Shown here in pieces: positions 12,031 to 23,411 of a stretch of 64,000 nucleotides of DNA. Below the pieces are notes generated by a model. That model saw only the letters and a list, made by a program, of their open reading frames with translations. It was not told where the DNA came from and did not search any database. The stretch spans positions 1,054,001 through 1,118,000 of the forward strand of contig BLAL01000030.1 of the NCBI GenBank assembly GCA_015698045.1. Reading direction: 5' to 3'. Source of the DNA: Rhizophagus clarus. Lineage: Eukaryota > Glomeromycota > Glomeromycetes > Glomerales > Glomeraceae. A program made the translations under genes and the position numbers. Each line of letters begins with the position of its first letter. The stretch's first letter is position 1.

Positions 12031-12456
12031 ATTCTTTTTTCTTTCACTTTTGATTATCACGAAATTATTTTCTCCTGGGTTTAACATATTGAACATGTAC
12101 TGTAAGTCTTATTTAAACCTAAAAATAATTCAGTCAAATAAGTTTGTTAACAACCTGAATATTTTTTACTTTTATTTTCTATTTCCTATAAAATATAATA
12201 TAAAGTATTGATAATTATTAAAATATAAAAATAAATAAAATTACAGAAAATTACCATAAAAAAATATTTATTATATATAAAATATATTGAAAAATTTAGT
12301 TCAAGTTATAAAAAAAAAAAAAAAAATTTAAAAAAATAATATTTCGTATTTATTGTTTCAAATCTATGTATCACAAAATGATCACACGTGATATTACATA
12401 AACAAATTGTGACTTATCTGTGCTACAGTATTTTTTTGGATAATGCTAAGGTAATT

Positions 12457-13152
12457 TCCCTCTACTTTCCACTTAATCACATTTTGATTGGCTAAAAAAA
12501 TATATAATAATATATATAATTATATTTATATAATTAACTTGAAATCTAGTAATCCAATTTTTATGAATTTTTTTTTTTTTTATAACCTTTATTAAGCCCT
12601 ATAAAATAAAAAAAAAAATAGTTAATTAAGCTATTAAATGGTCAGATAATTGCAAAAACTATTTTAATATATAAATAATAATAATATATTATATATATTA
12701 TATAATTTATAGCCGATCATAGAAACCTGATTTTTAAGTTAACCCTTCACCTCAGCTGATTTTTGGCACGCCTCTTATTCAATTGACTTGTGTGCAAATA
12801 TAATATAATAATATAACTCAATGTAACAGATCTTAATAATAATAATAGAAATATTATTACATTTCATTTAATAAAATTCAGGATTAATAACAATAATAAA
12901 AAAAAATATTTTTTATAGTATATCTTATATACAAAATAAATTTCCATTTATTTTACAAATAAAAATATCATAAATATAATATTTTTTTTTATATTATAAA
13001 ACTTTTAATAAGTATAATTTGCTATAACTATATTTCTATAATTGGCTTCTACCTTTCTTTAATTTTTATTTATTTTTAATAATAAAAATATTTTAAAAAT
13101 ATTTTAAAATAATTTTAAAAATAAATAAATATTACAATATAATATATATAGA
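12457..13152. other. AT-rich, nothing recognised
   Basis: Low-complexity A/T sequence with a few short GC patches (for example TCACCTCAGCTGATTTTTGGCACG, seen only in part, near 12,750). No gene, RNA or repeat boundary could be supported. Confidence 0.4.
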
Positions 13153-13336
13153 GTGAATTTATTTAACGCACCTGCGTTGCAACGCATCCTTCCTTTTTTG
13201 TAAATTGTTTATGTTGATCAACCAGCTTATACACCGCACCCCCCTTAAAATGACAATGATAAACATAAAAAATTTCTTAAAATGGCAATGATAAACATAA
13301 AATTTGCAACGCGTGAGGCGGTAAATAAATTATTTC
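13153..13336. mobile_element. MITE, 184 bp, AACGCACC-type TIR
   Basis: The left end GTGAATTTATTTAACGCACC followed by TGCGTTGCAACGC is matched by the inverse of TTGCAACGCGTGAGGCGG and TAAATAAATTATTTC. The interior holds a direct repeat of AATGRCAATGATAAACATAAA. The terminal sequence is shared with the 1.7-kb purine-rich element at 47,655-49,375, so the two belong to one family of very different sizes. Confidence 0.65.
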
Positions 13337-13429
13337 ATATATATATATAGTAAATTTATTATTTTGCATATAAATATATAATTTTTTTTTGCAAATTCTT
13401 TTTTTAAGTATTTTTTTAATATATTACTA

Positions 13430-13670
13430 GCTTAAAGCCCGCTGCTTCGCATCAGGTAATAATATATAAATCCTAACCCTAACTCTAATTTTAATCTAAT
13501 CCTAATACTAACCCTAATTCCTAATCCTAACCTTAATTCTAATCTCTAATCCTAACCCTAATTCTAATCTCTAATCCTAACCCTAATTCTAATCCCTAAT
13601 CCTAACCCTAATTCTAATCCCTAATCCTAACTCTAATCCTAATCCTAATCTACCTCTAATCCCTAACACT
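13430..13670. repeat. Degenerate telomere-like repeats
   Basis: After a short hairpin-like stretch (AAAGCCCGCTGCTTCGCATC) come about 30 variants of CCTAAC, CCTAAT and TCTAAT, including many CTAACCCTAA. The pattern is an interstitial, mutated (TTAGGG)n array, arranged in higher-order blocks of TCCTAACCCTAATTCTAATC. It may mark an old chromosome end, a repaired break, or a helitron-like terminus next to a microsatellite. Confidence 0.65.
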
Positions 13671-14259
13671 TTTCCTTTTCATTTTTGTTTTTTTATATTT
13701 AATTATAATAATGGCTATAATGCTAGCCAGAATTAAATGATTGGCATAATAATTTTCTTATTTGGAATACTTGTGAAACCAACCTGACCAGATTTTTGCA
13801 AGGAAAAATATTTCCTTTTTTAAAATTTATGTAACATAAAATTTCTTTTTTCGGAATAAGAAACTCATATCCGCCGATTTTCGGAATTAACAAAATTAGC
13901 CTAAATTAAGGAATTTGATGATAATTAGATAAAAATTAAGTTAAATAAGTTTCACAAAAAGGATTACTCTTGTGCTACATGAACATATGACACAAATATC
14001 GAGAAATTACTTCAACAAAAGTAGCGTTAAAAAATTTTTTTCTTTCATAAACTCCATATTAAACTCCTTATCAACTTCCCCATCAAACTTTTCAGTTGAG
14101 AATTTTGGCAAGTATATTAGTAGTTATTTTACATTAAATATAACTTGGAACTATTTTTTTATTTTTTTTCAATAGTTTATAAAAAAAAATTTATTTAAGC
14201 AGCAAAATTATTCAAAAATAATCTTTCAATAAATAAATAATTCTAAGATTAATAACAAT

Positions 14260-14282
14260 CACAGGTCGAATGAAAAAAAATC
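14260..14282 (+). repeat. CACTA left terminal inverted repeat
   Basis: CACAGGTCGAATGAAA followed by AAAAATC; identical in inverse to 24,023-24,045. The preceding bases AAT form the target duplication. Confidence 0.93.
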
Positions 14283-14790
14283 AGATTTTGCTCTATTTAA
14301 AATAGCCTTGCCGACTTCAATATAGAATATGCCAAATTTTGCTTATTTTAGTATAGCCATATCTATTTTTGCCGATTTTTGTTAAATTCCGATTTTTCAG
14401 TCATAAATGCCGATTTTAGCGGCCGATTTTTACCTTTTTTTAAATAAATGCCGATATTTAAACCGGAGATATTATATTTATTATATACTTTACCCTTTTC
14501 GTATAGTTCGAATAAAGGATTTTATCTTATTTAAAATTCCCTTGCCGACTTCAATAAGGCTTTGCCGATTATTTTACTAATTTTTTGCCGATTTTTGTTA
14601 ACTTCCGATTTTTCATTCAGAAATGCCGATTTTAGCGGCCGATTTTTACCTTTTTTTAATTAAATGCCGATATTTAAACCGGAGATATTATATTTAGTGT
14701 AAACTTTACCGCTTTTGACACAGGTCGAATAAAGATTTTACTCTATTTAAAATAGCCTTTGCCGATATTTAAATTGTAATATTTCGTAAT
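14260..14790. repeat. Left subterminal repeats with internal copies of the terminus
   Basis: Three tandem blocks begin at 14,260, about 14,507 and 14,719. Each opens with a version of the end (TCGAATAAAGATTTTA and kin), then CTATTTAAAATAGCC, then TTGCCGACTTC. The third restores the full CACAGGTCGAAT. Blocks contain GCCGATTTT and GCGGCCGATTTTTACC motifs, probable binding sites for element-encoded proteins by analogy with subterminal TnpA sites in En/Spm. Confidence 0.75.
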
Positions 14791-15016
14791 TTTACATCAT
14801 AGGATTTTTGAAATTATTTATTATACTAATAAATATAAGATACTATTCTAAATATTCTACTTGTTTTGTACATTGAATTCCCAGTTGGTTCGATTTCACA
14901 AACAATAACTGAAGTATTCATAAGGTTGAACAGTGATAATCGAAACTGATGAGATCGCATTGATAAGGCCTATTCCTAAAAAGTTAATTAATCACATTTA
15001 ATTAAACGCTATTTAA

Positions 15017-15256
15017 TTGTACTATTTTTTTTTTTTTTCAAAAAAAAACTTTCTTTCTGAAAGAAGAGTCTGCCTCCTATACCGTTTGCCGTCGTGCATA
15101 GTGTGTTATAGGAAAGGTGGGCTAGGTGGCCACCTAAAGTTTGTAAATAACTCTGGTACCAAAGTTGATGATCTATTTACTATACATAAACCTCTCGCTT
15201 CGAATTTTGGTTATGATAATTCCGCCTCCTCTGTCGCATTATTCGTCGAAGTCTAA
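15017..15256 (+). other. Short open frame inside CACTA, unassigned
   Basis: A 79-codon frame stands out from its neighbours by higher GC. It ends in VDDLFTIHKPLASNFGYDNS and ASSVALFVEV. No domain is recognised, no splice context is obvious, and the start is in a T-rich run. It may be a captured fragment or chance. Confidence 0.2.
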
Positions 15257-15321
15257 ATAGATATCATTATGACTTATGAGTAAAATATTTACAATAATAA
15301 TGTAAATTCTTTAATCATAGT

Positions 15322-15590
15322 TAAAATAGGCATGATGGGATAACTCATATATCATGAGCTCTGTCTGTGCGAAGTGCCATTTTATTTATAATCAAAGTAG
15401 ACTTAAGTCGTAAGTAACTTTGATTATCATTGATTAGGAAAGTACATGCAACGAAAATCCTTTATCAAGGGGTAAAATAGGCATGATGGGATAACTCATA
15501 TATCATGAGCTCTGTCTGTGCGAAGTGCCGTTTTATTTATAATCAAAGTAGGCTTAAGTCGTAAGTAACTTGATTATAACAATGATGATT
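15322..15590. repeat. 149-bp tandem duplication, 1.8 copies
   Basis: TAAAATAGGCATGATGGGAT and about 100 following bases (including CATGAGCTCTGTCTGTGCG and ATAATCAAAGTAG) are repeated with a 149-bp offset and only a few differences. Each copy contains small palindromes (ATATCATGAGCT). It lies downstream of the transposase gene inside the CACTA element and seems non-coding. Confidence 0.8.
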
Positions 15591-16079
15591 ATTGGAGAAT
15601 TAAGTTGCAACATTTTTAAACATTTTTGAATAAGTGCCGTATTAATTTAATGTAATTGTTACCCTTTTCAAATAAGAAGGGCCGATTTGCAATACAGCTT
15701 TGCCGGCCTTAAATGTATTTATATAGCCAGAATAATTGTTTTATACTTTATGTGATATTTAATTAAAATAAAATAAACCTTTGATATCTAAAAATTATTA
15801 CATGATTAGAGTTATTAATCACAAAGTATGGTGCTTGTATCGTAATGCCGTAATAAAAGACCGATTTGCAATACAACTTTGCCGGCTCAAAATAAGATCT
15901 CTTGTTATCTGAATTATCTGATTTTTCACGCGGTTAGAATTAATTACGGTATATGTAACCTTTATCGTTATTCTTGTGCCAAAAAAAAATGATTGTTATA
16001 ATTTAATCAAATACAAATGCTATAATTGAATTCGCCATTCCGATTTTACATATAATTCATTTTATATTATATAAAGTTT

Positions 16080-19000
16080 TTAAAACGAAATTTTTTTATT
16101 TAAAGGAATCACAGCCATATATTCTTTTGTTTTTCTCGTCCCAGTATCAAAATTACATTTAATGAATTTTCCTATTATATGATGTATGGGTATAATACTG
16201 TCTCTTCTCATATCATAAAACTCATTTGTCCATAATTCCATATTACATGATTTTATGTCGTTATCTACTTGGCAATAATATCTTGTACTATGATCTTGAA
16301 CCGGTTTGTACCATTTGACTAACGCTAATGAATGGGTTAATGATCGTGAACTATTTAAATGAATAGTATGCTCAAAATAAAATTGTACTTGACCGGGATA
16401 AACATCGATCGATCCATCATAATGTACAAATCGAGCTAATATATATGAGGATTTTTCGTGACGAGCAGCCTGAACAGAACCATATATGTCCGCCCCAATT
16501 CTTATTCTCCCATATTGTATAATTCTAGGGTTTACGACAGTACCGTTATTTGAACCTATTATAGAGTAGATGGAGATGAAACAATAATCATTATACAAAC
16601 TATTATAAAATTCTACCAGTAGGTCCAAAATTTGGTTTGGAAGGGTAGTTTCTTTGCGCGGTTTCATTAGCAACCCAGGAAAACATTCCGTTCCGTAAGC
16701 CGAATCTTCCTCAATAAGAGATAGTCTTATAAAATTTTGATACTCATCGCTCGCAAAATCATCAAGTGCAGCCAAGCTGCCAACAGATTTTCTTGGTTCT
16801 ATTATCTCCAAGGAGGAAAATAAGTGATCGTTGTCACAATTTGAGAGGAAGTATTGAAGGATTGTATTTTCGGACATAATTCTTAGTAGTTCAGGTTCAA
16901 TATTACGTCTGCTATTATTATAAGAACCTACAATTTTTAAAAATAATTAATAACATTGCGATTTTCAAATCGGAAAAATTAAATCACGTACCTAAAATTC
17001 CGTTCATCCGTTCAAAGCTATAACACCAGAATGAGGACAAAGGACCATAGTCTAATGCGCATTCACAGATATGGAGACAGAGATGCAGATTAGGACTTAT
17101 TTTTTCTTGACCATATTTTTGTTCAATTAATTTGTTCATCTCTATCAGTCTTGTAAACGCTTCATTTAACATATTTTTTTGTAGCTCTCGGTTTGTTAAG
17201 ATCTTGCAAGCGCGCACGAAATATGCAAGAATTTTTCGGTCGATGCATCCAAGGAAACTCCATGTGATAGGTATTGCAAAAATTAACATGAAGGTTTTCC
17301 ACATGTTCGCCGTGAAACTTGAGAATCCTTCACCGGTAGCTATTCTGACAGGGCGGCGTCCAAGGTCACTTGGGAACTTTATCATGTCAGCTCTCTCTTG
17401 CATAATTTTGAGCTTTTCGTTATTTAATATACCTTCGCCTATCCAGAGTTTCGTTACGATCCATTTCGCAACACCGAGAAAAAGGCAATGCATAGGATCA
17501 ACCACGCAAAAGCGAACAGGATTAAAATAAAGCAAGCGGTATATCTCCGACCAGCGAACATGATGTTCAGAGACATGGGCTCTTCGTGCTTCTTCAGTTG
17601 CACATTGTTTCCACTCACTTGCTTTTTCTCTTATTTCATTAATATCTCGCTCAACAAACCAGTCGTCTAAATCTGCAAACCCCCCAAAATTTGGTTGATT
17701 GTTTATAAAATTTGCCGATTTGTAACATCGGTAGCATGCAATACGAGCTGAGATGAAACCACATAATTTCCGAGACGCAGGGACGTCGCTAGAACAGCCA
17801 ATGATTGCACCACAGACAAATCGACCGTTGTTGTGTTCGTTTGTTTTTATAAAATAGCCATTCCACAAACGATTTAACTGGTTAACGATCGGATACAAAT
17901 AATTGTTAATTTCATGTTGGCTTGGTTCTTTCGGACCAGGCATTACTGCTAGTGTGAGAATATTGTGTGGCTTGAAGCGTTCATTACGCGGCAAATTACA
18001 AAAAACGGCATAAATCACACCAACAGAATATTGTGAATTTACGAATGGCTGGAACCAATCCATATTTAACATTAATCCGATATGAGTATCGGCAAATTCT
18101 TTTGTAAAAAACAGCGCACCATCATCATCTGTAAAACTTTTCCAGACCCTACCATCATAGATATCGAATAAAGCTTCAGTTCCGTTTTTCCTTTCTGACC
18201 ACTTCCGACATGACATTTCAAAATTTTTGCGATTAAAAAAAAGGGTCAATTGTTGCTTAATATTTATTAACGGGAATGTCATTATCGGACGGAAAATGGG
18301 ATTATTACTACTATTATTACTATCTATTTTCGTTAATAGAGGGTTATTGCATTGTTGTCGAAATCGTTCTATTCTGTGATTTGGATAGTTTACAAAACTG
18401 CAAGTTGGTATTTCAGTATTGTCTAATAATTCTTTTATATCATACAATTTGTGACATCTGTCACAGGCTGCATATTTAATTATCGTTGTGGATATCCCCA
18501 ACACCTTTTTAGCCATATATAAAGAGGAAGGAAAAGATGAAAATTTATTTTCATCTATTGTCAAAAGAAAAAATCTTAAGAACTTGAACAAAGAATCTAT
18601 AGCTACATTGGAAAGTTTAAATCGTTGTTGATATTGTAATATCCACAAAATAGTCCAAGTATAATTATCATTAATGTTAATGTTAGGAAGAATTGGTTCG
18701 CCGTCATCGAAATCTGTTGATGCAAAATTGACTTCCTCATCGTCATCATCTTCATAATCATCGGAATAATTAGAATCGCTATCTTCAGTATCTCCATTTT
18801 TATCGTCATCATCTTCAGAATCCCCGTCTTGATCATTCTCGTTTCTTACATTATCCAATAATAAATTTTCAAGAACAAGATCGGATATTTTTCCTTTCTT
18901 TATCGTTCGATGTTTTGCCGATTCATGTATAGGTGTCTTCTTTGTTAAAAAGAAATAGTTTCTTGTGAGTAATGGTTCAATATCTTCGGACAATGGTTCA

Positions 19001-19293
19001 ATATCTTCGGACAATTGTTCAATATCTTCGGATAATTGTTCAGTTATATCAGGTGATGTATCATTTATCCCTTGTATTGGGTCGCATTCCATTACATCTT
19101 CATCAACAGCATCAGATGATATAACATTTGAAGAACCTTCTTGATAATTGTTACCAAAATTATTATTCGCATTAGATTTTAATTTATATTTTAACTCATG
19201 TTTCAGTTTAGTCCTTGGATCAACCAATTTACCGTTACATTCTTTACAGAAACAATGCACTTTGGTTCTGGTTCTTGTATCTAGAGATTCCGA

Positions 19294-19296
<3 letters not shown>
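16080..19296 (-). CDS. CACTA transposase, Tnp2 family, 1050 aa, two exons
   Basis: This catalyses excision and integration of the element in the nucleus. Exon 1 is 19,296-16,992 and exon 2 16,927-16,080; the 64-nt intron (GTACGTG...TTGTAG) joins ERMNGILG to SYNNSRRNIEPEL in frame. A DDE triad can be proposed: Asp413 in LMLNMDWFQPF, Asp600 in CVVDPMHCLFLG, Glu762 in YSFERMNGILG. N-terminal parts are a Cys-rich CFCKECNGKLVDP, a repeated QLSEDIE heptad (about 83-105), a long acidic tract (about 150-190) and a CDRCHKL motif near 275. The C-terminal exon carries the usual Tnp2 tail (YILARFVHYDGSIDVYPGQV, IIPIHHIIGKF). The start at MSESLDT was chosen because an upstream in-frame ATG only adds a poly-lysine run from the A tract. 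No stop interrupts it. Confidence 0.9.

Positions 19297-19335
<39 letters not shown>
19297..19335 (-). promoter_or_regulatory. 39-nt poly(A) leader abutting the transposase ATG
   Basis: On the coding strand an uninterrupted run of 39 A directly precedes the ATG. As mRNA it would be a poly(A) 5' leader, a setting known elsewhere to bind poly(A)-binding protein. An upstream ATG is in frame through the run at this length, so slippage would alter a K-rich extension. Its role is inferred. Confidence 0.5.
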
Positions 19336-19338
<3 letters not shown>

Positions 19339-19639
19339 GAATTGCAAATCAATCTAATTGGTTCAGCAATCCCGATTCTTGGTCCATTTTTGTCAAGGCA
19401 CAGCTTGGTAATTAAGCTATTTTGATAATAACACATGACAATGATGTCAAGACCAATGTATTTTATCAAATACTAAAATATAATTTTATTTTTGCTAATT
19501 CTCTAATTAAATTTGGTATTAAGGGGTATAATTATACTAGAAAATTTTTTCAAATTCAATTAATCCGATTCTTGAAACATGTCAATCGACTTACTAATAA
19601 ATCTCATATATCATCACGAATTCGAAAGATCCAAATAAT

Positions 19640-20410
19640 TTAAGTAGAGATATAGCAATTTCCTATTCACAGATCAAAATGCGAGAGTTATAAAAAAAGT
19701 GTCTTAGTTGTTCGCAACTGCAACAACATCAAAATTTAACACTTGGCCTATTCTTTCGAATATATCAAAAATTAGGAAAAACTATATTTCATTTTTTTTT
19801 TATATATTTTCTTTCAAGTCGTCAATTTCTAGTACATCAGTATCATTTAAAGCTGTTAACAAGATATCAAATATTTATTATTTTATCTTTTATTGAGTCG
19901 CTTACAATAATACGTTGAGTTATAGCATATATACGTTTATTCTAACAATCAGTCATGGTTAAAATTACTTGTTAATTAATAGAATTGTTTTAATAAATCT
20001 TTAATTCTTCTTTTGCCCTTGGCAGTTGGCACAGACGTACAGTTTGTTAATACCACGTGACTAGATAGTGCATAAATGTCACCCGACGTGATTGGCAGGA
20101 GCTATAAAGTTTGTTTGCGTTTACCGCGTTTACCATGCACGTTCTACAAATCGGTGATTTCCAATTTGTTTACGTTTACTATAAATTTGCTCGTGAGTAT
20201 GGTACATTTGCGTACGTTTACCACGCTTTCTTTCTTTTTTCTCCACGTTTTAGTACGATGCAACAAATTTTCTTTGTTGCCTTTCGTTTTTTTCGTTAAT
20301 GGTTGACGATATTTTTCGCCTTATTTTTCGCCTTATTTTCGTCGGCTTAACAAAGTAAGCATATTTCTTTTCGCCAATTATATTTCCTGTCGGAAAAACC
20401 AGCTTCCGTA
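19640..20410. promoter_or_regulatory. Divergent promoter region of the CACTA genes
   Basis: The two element genes point away from this segment. It holds a TATA-like GCTATAAAGT (20,101-20,110), at least four copies of CGTTTACC or CGTTTACT (20,118, 20,126, 20,172, 20,213) and other CACG-rich motifs, all with higher GC than the surroundings. A consensus donor GTAAGTAT at 20,408 could start a 483-nt 5' UTR intron ending TTTTAATCAG at 20,890. A shared operator for the element proteins is plausible. Confidence 0.45.
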
Positions 20411-20987
20411 AGTATAACTTTATCAAGCTTCAAATGTGTTATTACTAATTTGGACATGTTATTTATGATAATGATATAATATTTAGTTTATTAATATATT
20501 TTAATTAATTCATTGATATACTTTATTGATATATTTTAATTAATTTATTGATATTTTTAATTATTAATTGTTTACTGATATATTTTAATTAATTTATTGA
20601 TATATTCTATTAATTGATAACGCTATAATATTTAGTTTATTGATATATTTTAATTAATTGATAGCGATATAATATCTAGTTTACTGATATATTTAAATAT
20701 TGATTGATTTATCTTAATTTAATTAATGTAGTTTACTGATTATTTTAAATAATACATTTTAATTAATTGAAAGCGATATAATATCAAGTTTATTTAATTT
20801 ATTGATTTATTTTAATTAATATTGATAGCGATATATTTTATTAAATGATAACGAGTCTTATTAATTTAATCTATCTTTTATTTTAATCAGACGATAACGA
20901 AAATGGTTCAGAAGACGTAAGTAACGGTTATATATAGAGCCTTTGTTTCTTGTTTAATCTTTAAATTATCAAATTATCAATATCATA

Positions 20988-23022
20988 ATGAGAAAATTCA
21001 AACCTTTAAATTTAATTCCTATTTCTCGTGATGGCTCTCATCCTCATATTAGATCTCAACGAAATGAATCTAGTTCCCGTTCCCAATCTCGTCAATCTCG
21101 GCATCAAACTCATATTAATCGATCTCGTAGTCGCTCAAAATCTCGCTCAACGACTCGTCAACCTCGATCTCGCCCATCTCGATCCAAATCTTGTTATTAT
21201 CATTCCGAATCCCAACGATCGCGTTCCCATCGCTCTCACTCCCCTCATCGTTCCCAATGATCGCGTTCCCCTCATCGTTCCCATCATTCTCATTCTCATC
21301 AACGTCGATCTCGCTCCCCTCATCGTTCCTATCATTCTCGTTCCCATCAACGTCGATCTCGATCTCGCTCTCATTCCCCTCATCGACATCAATCACGCTC
21401 TCAATCTCAACATAATCGAAACTATCAAAATGTCTCTAGAGGGAGATCAATTACAAAAAGTAATATTGTTTTATATTAGTGCTAATTAAATTTCATTTTA
21501 CTTATACTATACCAATTTAACGTTATTGTTATAGGATCTTTAACCGATCTATCTTTAACAATTCCTTCTTCTTCACCTCCAGCGAGCGGTAGTATTTCTT
21601 TCACGTTTCTTTACTTACTTGCACGTAAAATTTTTTATACTAAATGATTTATATTAAATACTGATTTATAATAGGTGCTAACAACAGAGAAGTCAGCGAA
21701 TTAAGAAGCATGATTTCAAATCTTACCAAACGTGTGGAAGTGCTAACGGAAGAAAGAACGAGTGAAGGACCAAGAAATAGAAGCCTATCCCCAGTTCTGT
21801 CCAGAGAGAATCGGCGTGCCCTTCCTCCAATAACTGATAAAAATTTCAAAAAAACCGTTCATGTAAATATATCTTTATTTTATTAAATATTTCTCTTTTG
21901 TATTGATCGTTAAAAAATGAGTGTTATATTAAATAGGATGAGGTAATCCATATTATAAACAACCTCGATTCGTCGATTCTTTTCGACACGTCAAAGACAT
22001 TTAGTAAACAAAAAAAGTCGATAAATAAGAAGCTTCTACCAGCCGTCAAAGCAGCGATGCCTCCTTCATTAGAGGTATACGATACAGAACTTTTAAAAGT
22101 AATAAAACAGCTACACAAATCACGGCGGGAGATTTGGAAATTAAAAAAGGAGGGTAAGATAGATGAACACAATAAACGGCAACACATGACGTCGAGGAGA
22201 GATCAGGTGTGAAATTCATTATTTAAAATGACAATGTATATAATCTATTAATTATTTTAATTTACTCTTTAATAGAAAATGACAAGAAGACGCAAAGGTC
22301 TCCAACACATGATCTTCACGCAAGACAGCATTCTAGATGATTGTCGTCCTGAAAATATGACTAGGGAAGTATTTATTAAAGATTGCGAAAAGGCAGTAAA
22401 TACCGCAGAAGTCCATTCGGATGAATGGTCTACTGAAGACGAAGTTCTGGCAAATGAAGAGCGTAACGATAACATAAGATCAGGAAGGTTGATAAGTACA
22501 AATTCTGTAATTAAGATTCACAATAAGGAGTGGAGGTCTTCTAGAGTACGTAAAGTTGCGAAAGTTTAAAACATAGGCGTTTATGCTAATAAGTTATAAA
22601 TTTATCATTAGGTTAAAAGAATCTTATTTCGAGCGGACGAGATCGGAGTAAGCATCGGAACCGGGTTAAGTCGCAAACGTTACCGTCTAGACGATATCGA
22701 TAAAAAAAGCAGACCAACACAAGACATGGCTAATTGGTGGATATCATCAAGGTGGATTAAACCAGAATCTGATGATGATGATGATGATGAGGATAACGAC
22801 GGTGATAATAACGATGATGATAATAATGGTAATGATGATAATAACGATGATGACAATAATGGTAATGGTGATAATAACGATGATGGCAATAATGGTAATG
22901 CTGATAAAAATGATGGAACTAATGAAGAACAAAACGATGATAATAATGGTAATTTAGAAGTAGATGAGCACCAAGGTCCCTTTTACTTAGAAGTACCGGT
23001 CGATATCAGAAGACGTACATAA
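20988..23022 (+). CDS. CACTA partner protein: RS-rich N-terminus, acidic Asp/Asn tail (six exons)
   Basis: Exons 20,988-21,459, 21,535-21,588, 21,675-21,862, 21,937-22,206, 22,276-22,545 and 22,612-23,022 join in one frame through five GT-AG introns of 66-86 nt (555 codons with stop). Order: Arg/Ser/His-rich region (SRSRSKSRSTTR; HRSHHSHSHQRR), a helical segment (NREVSELRSMISNLTKRVEV), KVIKQLHKSRREIWKLKKEG, basic KMTRRRKGLQHM, then EWSTEDEVLANEE and a long DDNNGN tail. One in-frame TGA at 21,258 replaces the CGA of the neighbouring CAACGATCGCG repeat, so this copy is probably a null. An alternative start at 20,903 (MVQKT) spliced 20,917-21,052 is also in frame. By position it parallels TnpA, binding subterminal repeats, but no homology is claimed. 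The RS region could equally contact splicing factors. Confidence 0.75.
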
Positions 23023-23029
23023 TTTAGGT

Positions 23030-23400
23030 ATTTGTTTCATCATTTAAAATCAACTGCTTGTATTTTGAGTGATTTAAATTCCGTTGTTTATAAATTAACT
23101 CTCTAATATCGTTTCTATCCTATTAATCTCTTTTTTAGAGCACTGGTTATTTTATAGCCATTTATAAGTAACATGACGAGATAAATATGATTTTAATATA
23201 TTTTATATAAACATTCTATACATAATAATAATATAATAATAAGAACAATATAGTAATATAATAATAATAATATGGACAATATAATAATATAATAATAATA
23301 AATATATCATAAATTGCAGTATATATTATAAAATAATAGCATACATATTATATATCATACATATTAAATATTAAATATAAATCAATTATCGAAAATGGAA
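23030..23400. other. AT-rich 3' region of the CACTA gene
   Basis: Contains an (AATAATATAATAAT)-type microsatellite near 23,222-23,300 and ATAAA-rich sequence suited to 3' end formation. No gene is seen. Confidence 0.5.
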
Positions 23401-23411
23401 AAATAAAATAA

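Larger units (their letters stand above)
8858..12456 (-). mobile_element. MULE (Mutator-like) DNA transposon, decayed, with TIRs
   Basis: Left end AACTACCCTAGCATTACC, then AAAGTACTGTGATACAG and ATAAGTCACAATTTATTCAC, is matched in inverse at the right end (CCTTAGCATTATCC, AATACTGTAGCACAG, ATAAGTCACAATTTGTTTA), giving TIRs of about 65 bp. The interior carries a broken minus-strand FAR1/MULE transposase. Two smaller elements lie inside (9005-9410 and 11,697-11,930). A 9-bp target duplication was not resolved. The element abuts the end of the Crinkler-like fossil. Confidence 0.7.

Noticed and set aside
13430-13670. True chromosome end
   Set aside because: The repeats are too degenerate and sequence continues normally on both sides.
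17132-17670. Plus-strand frames over the transposase
   Set aside because: Antisense shadows of the minus-strand transposase, which has clear motifs.
21028-21489. 153-codon plus frame and minus frames of 81-93 codons over the RS region
   Set aside because: They are shadows of the RS-rich repeats; the spliced frame starting at 20,988 continues through five introns, the others do not.
22680-22957. Ser/Leu-rich, Ile-rich and Met-rich frames over the acidic tail
   Set aside because: Shadows of the GATGATAATAAC repeat encoding the Asp/Asn tail.
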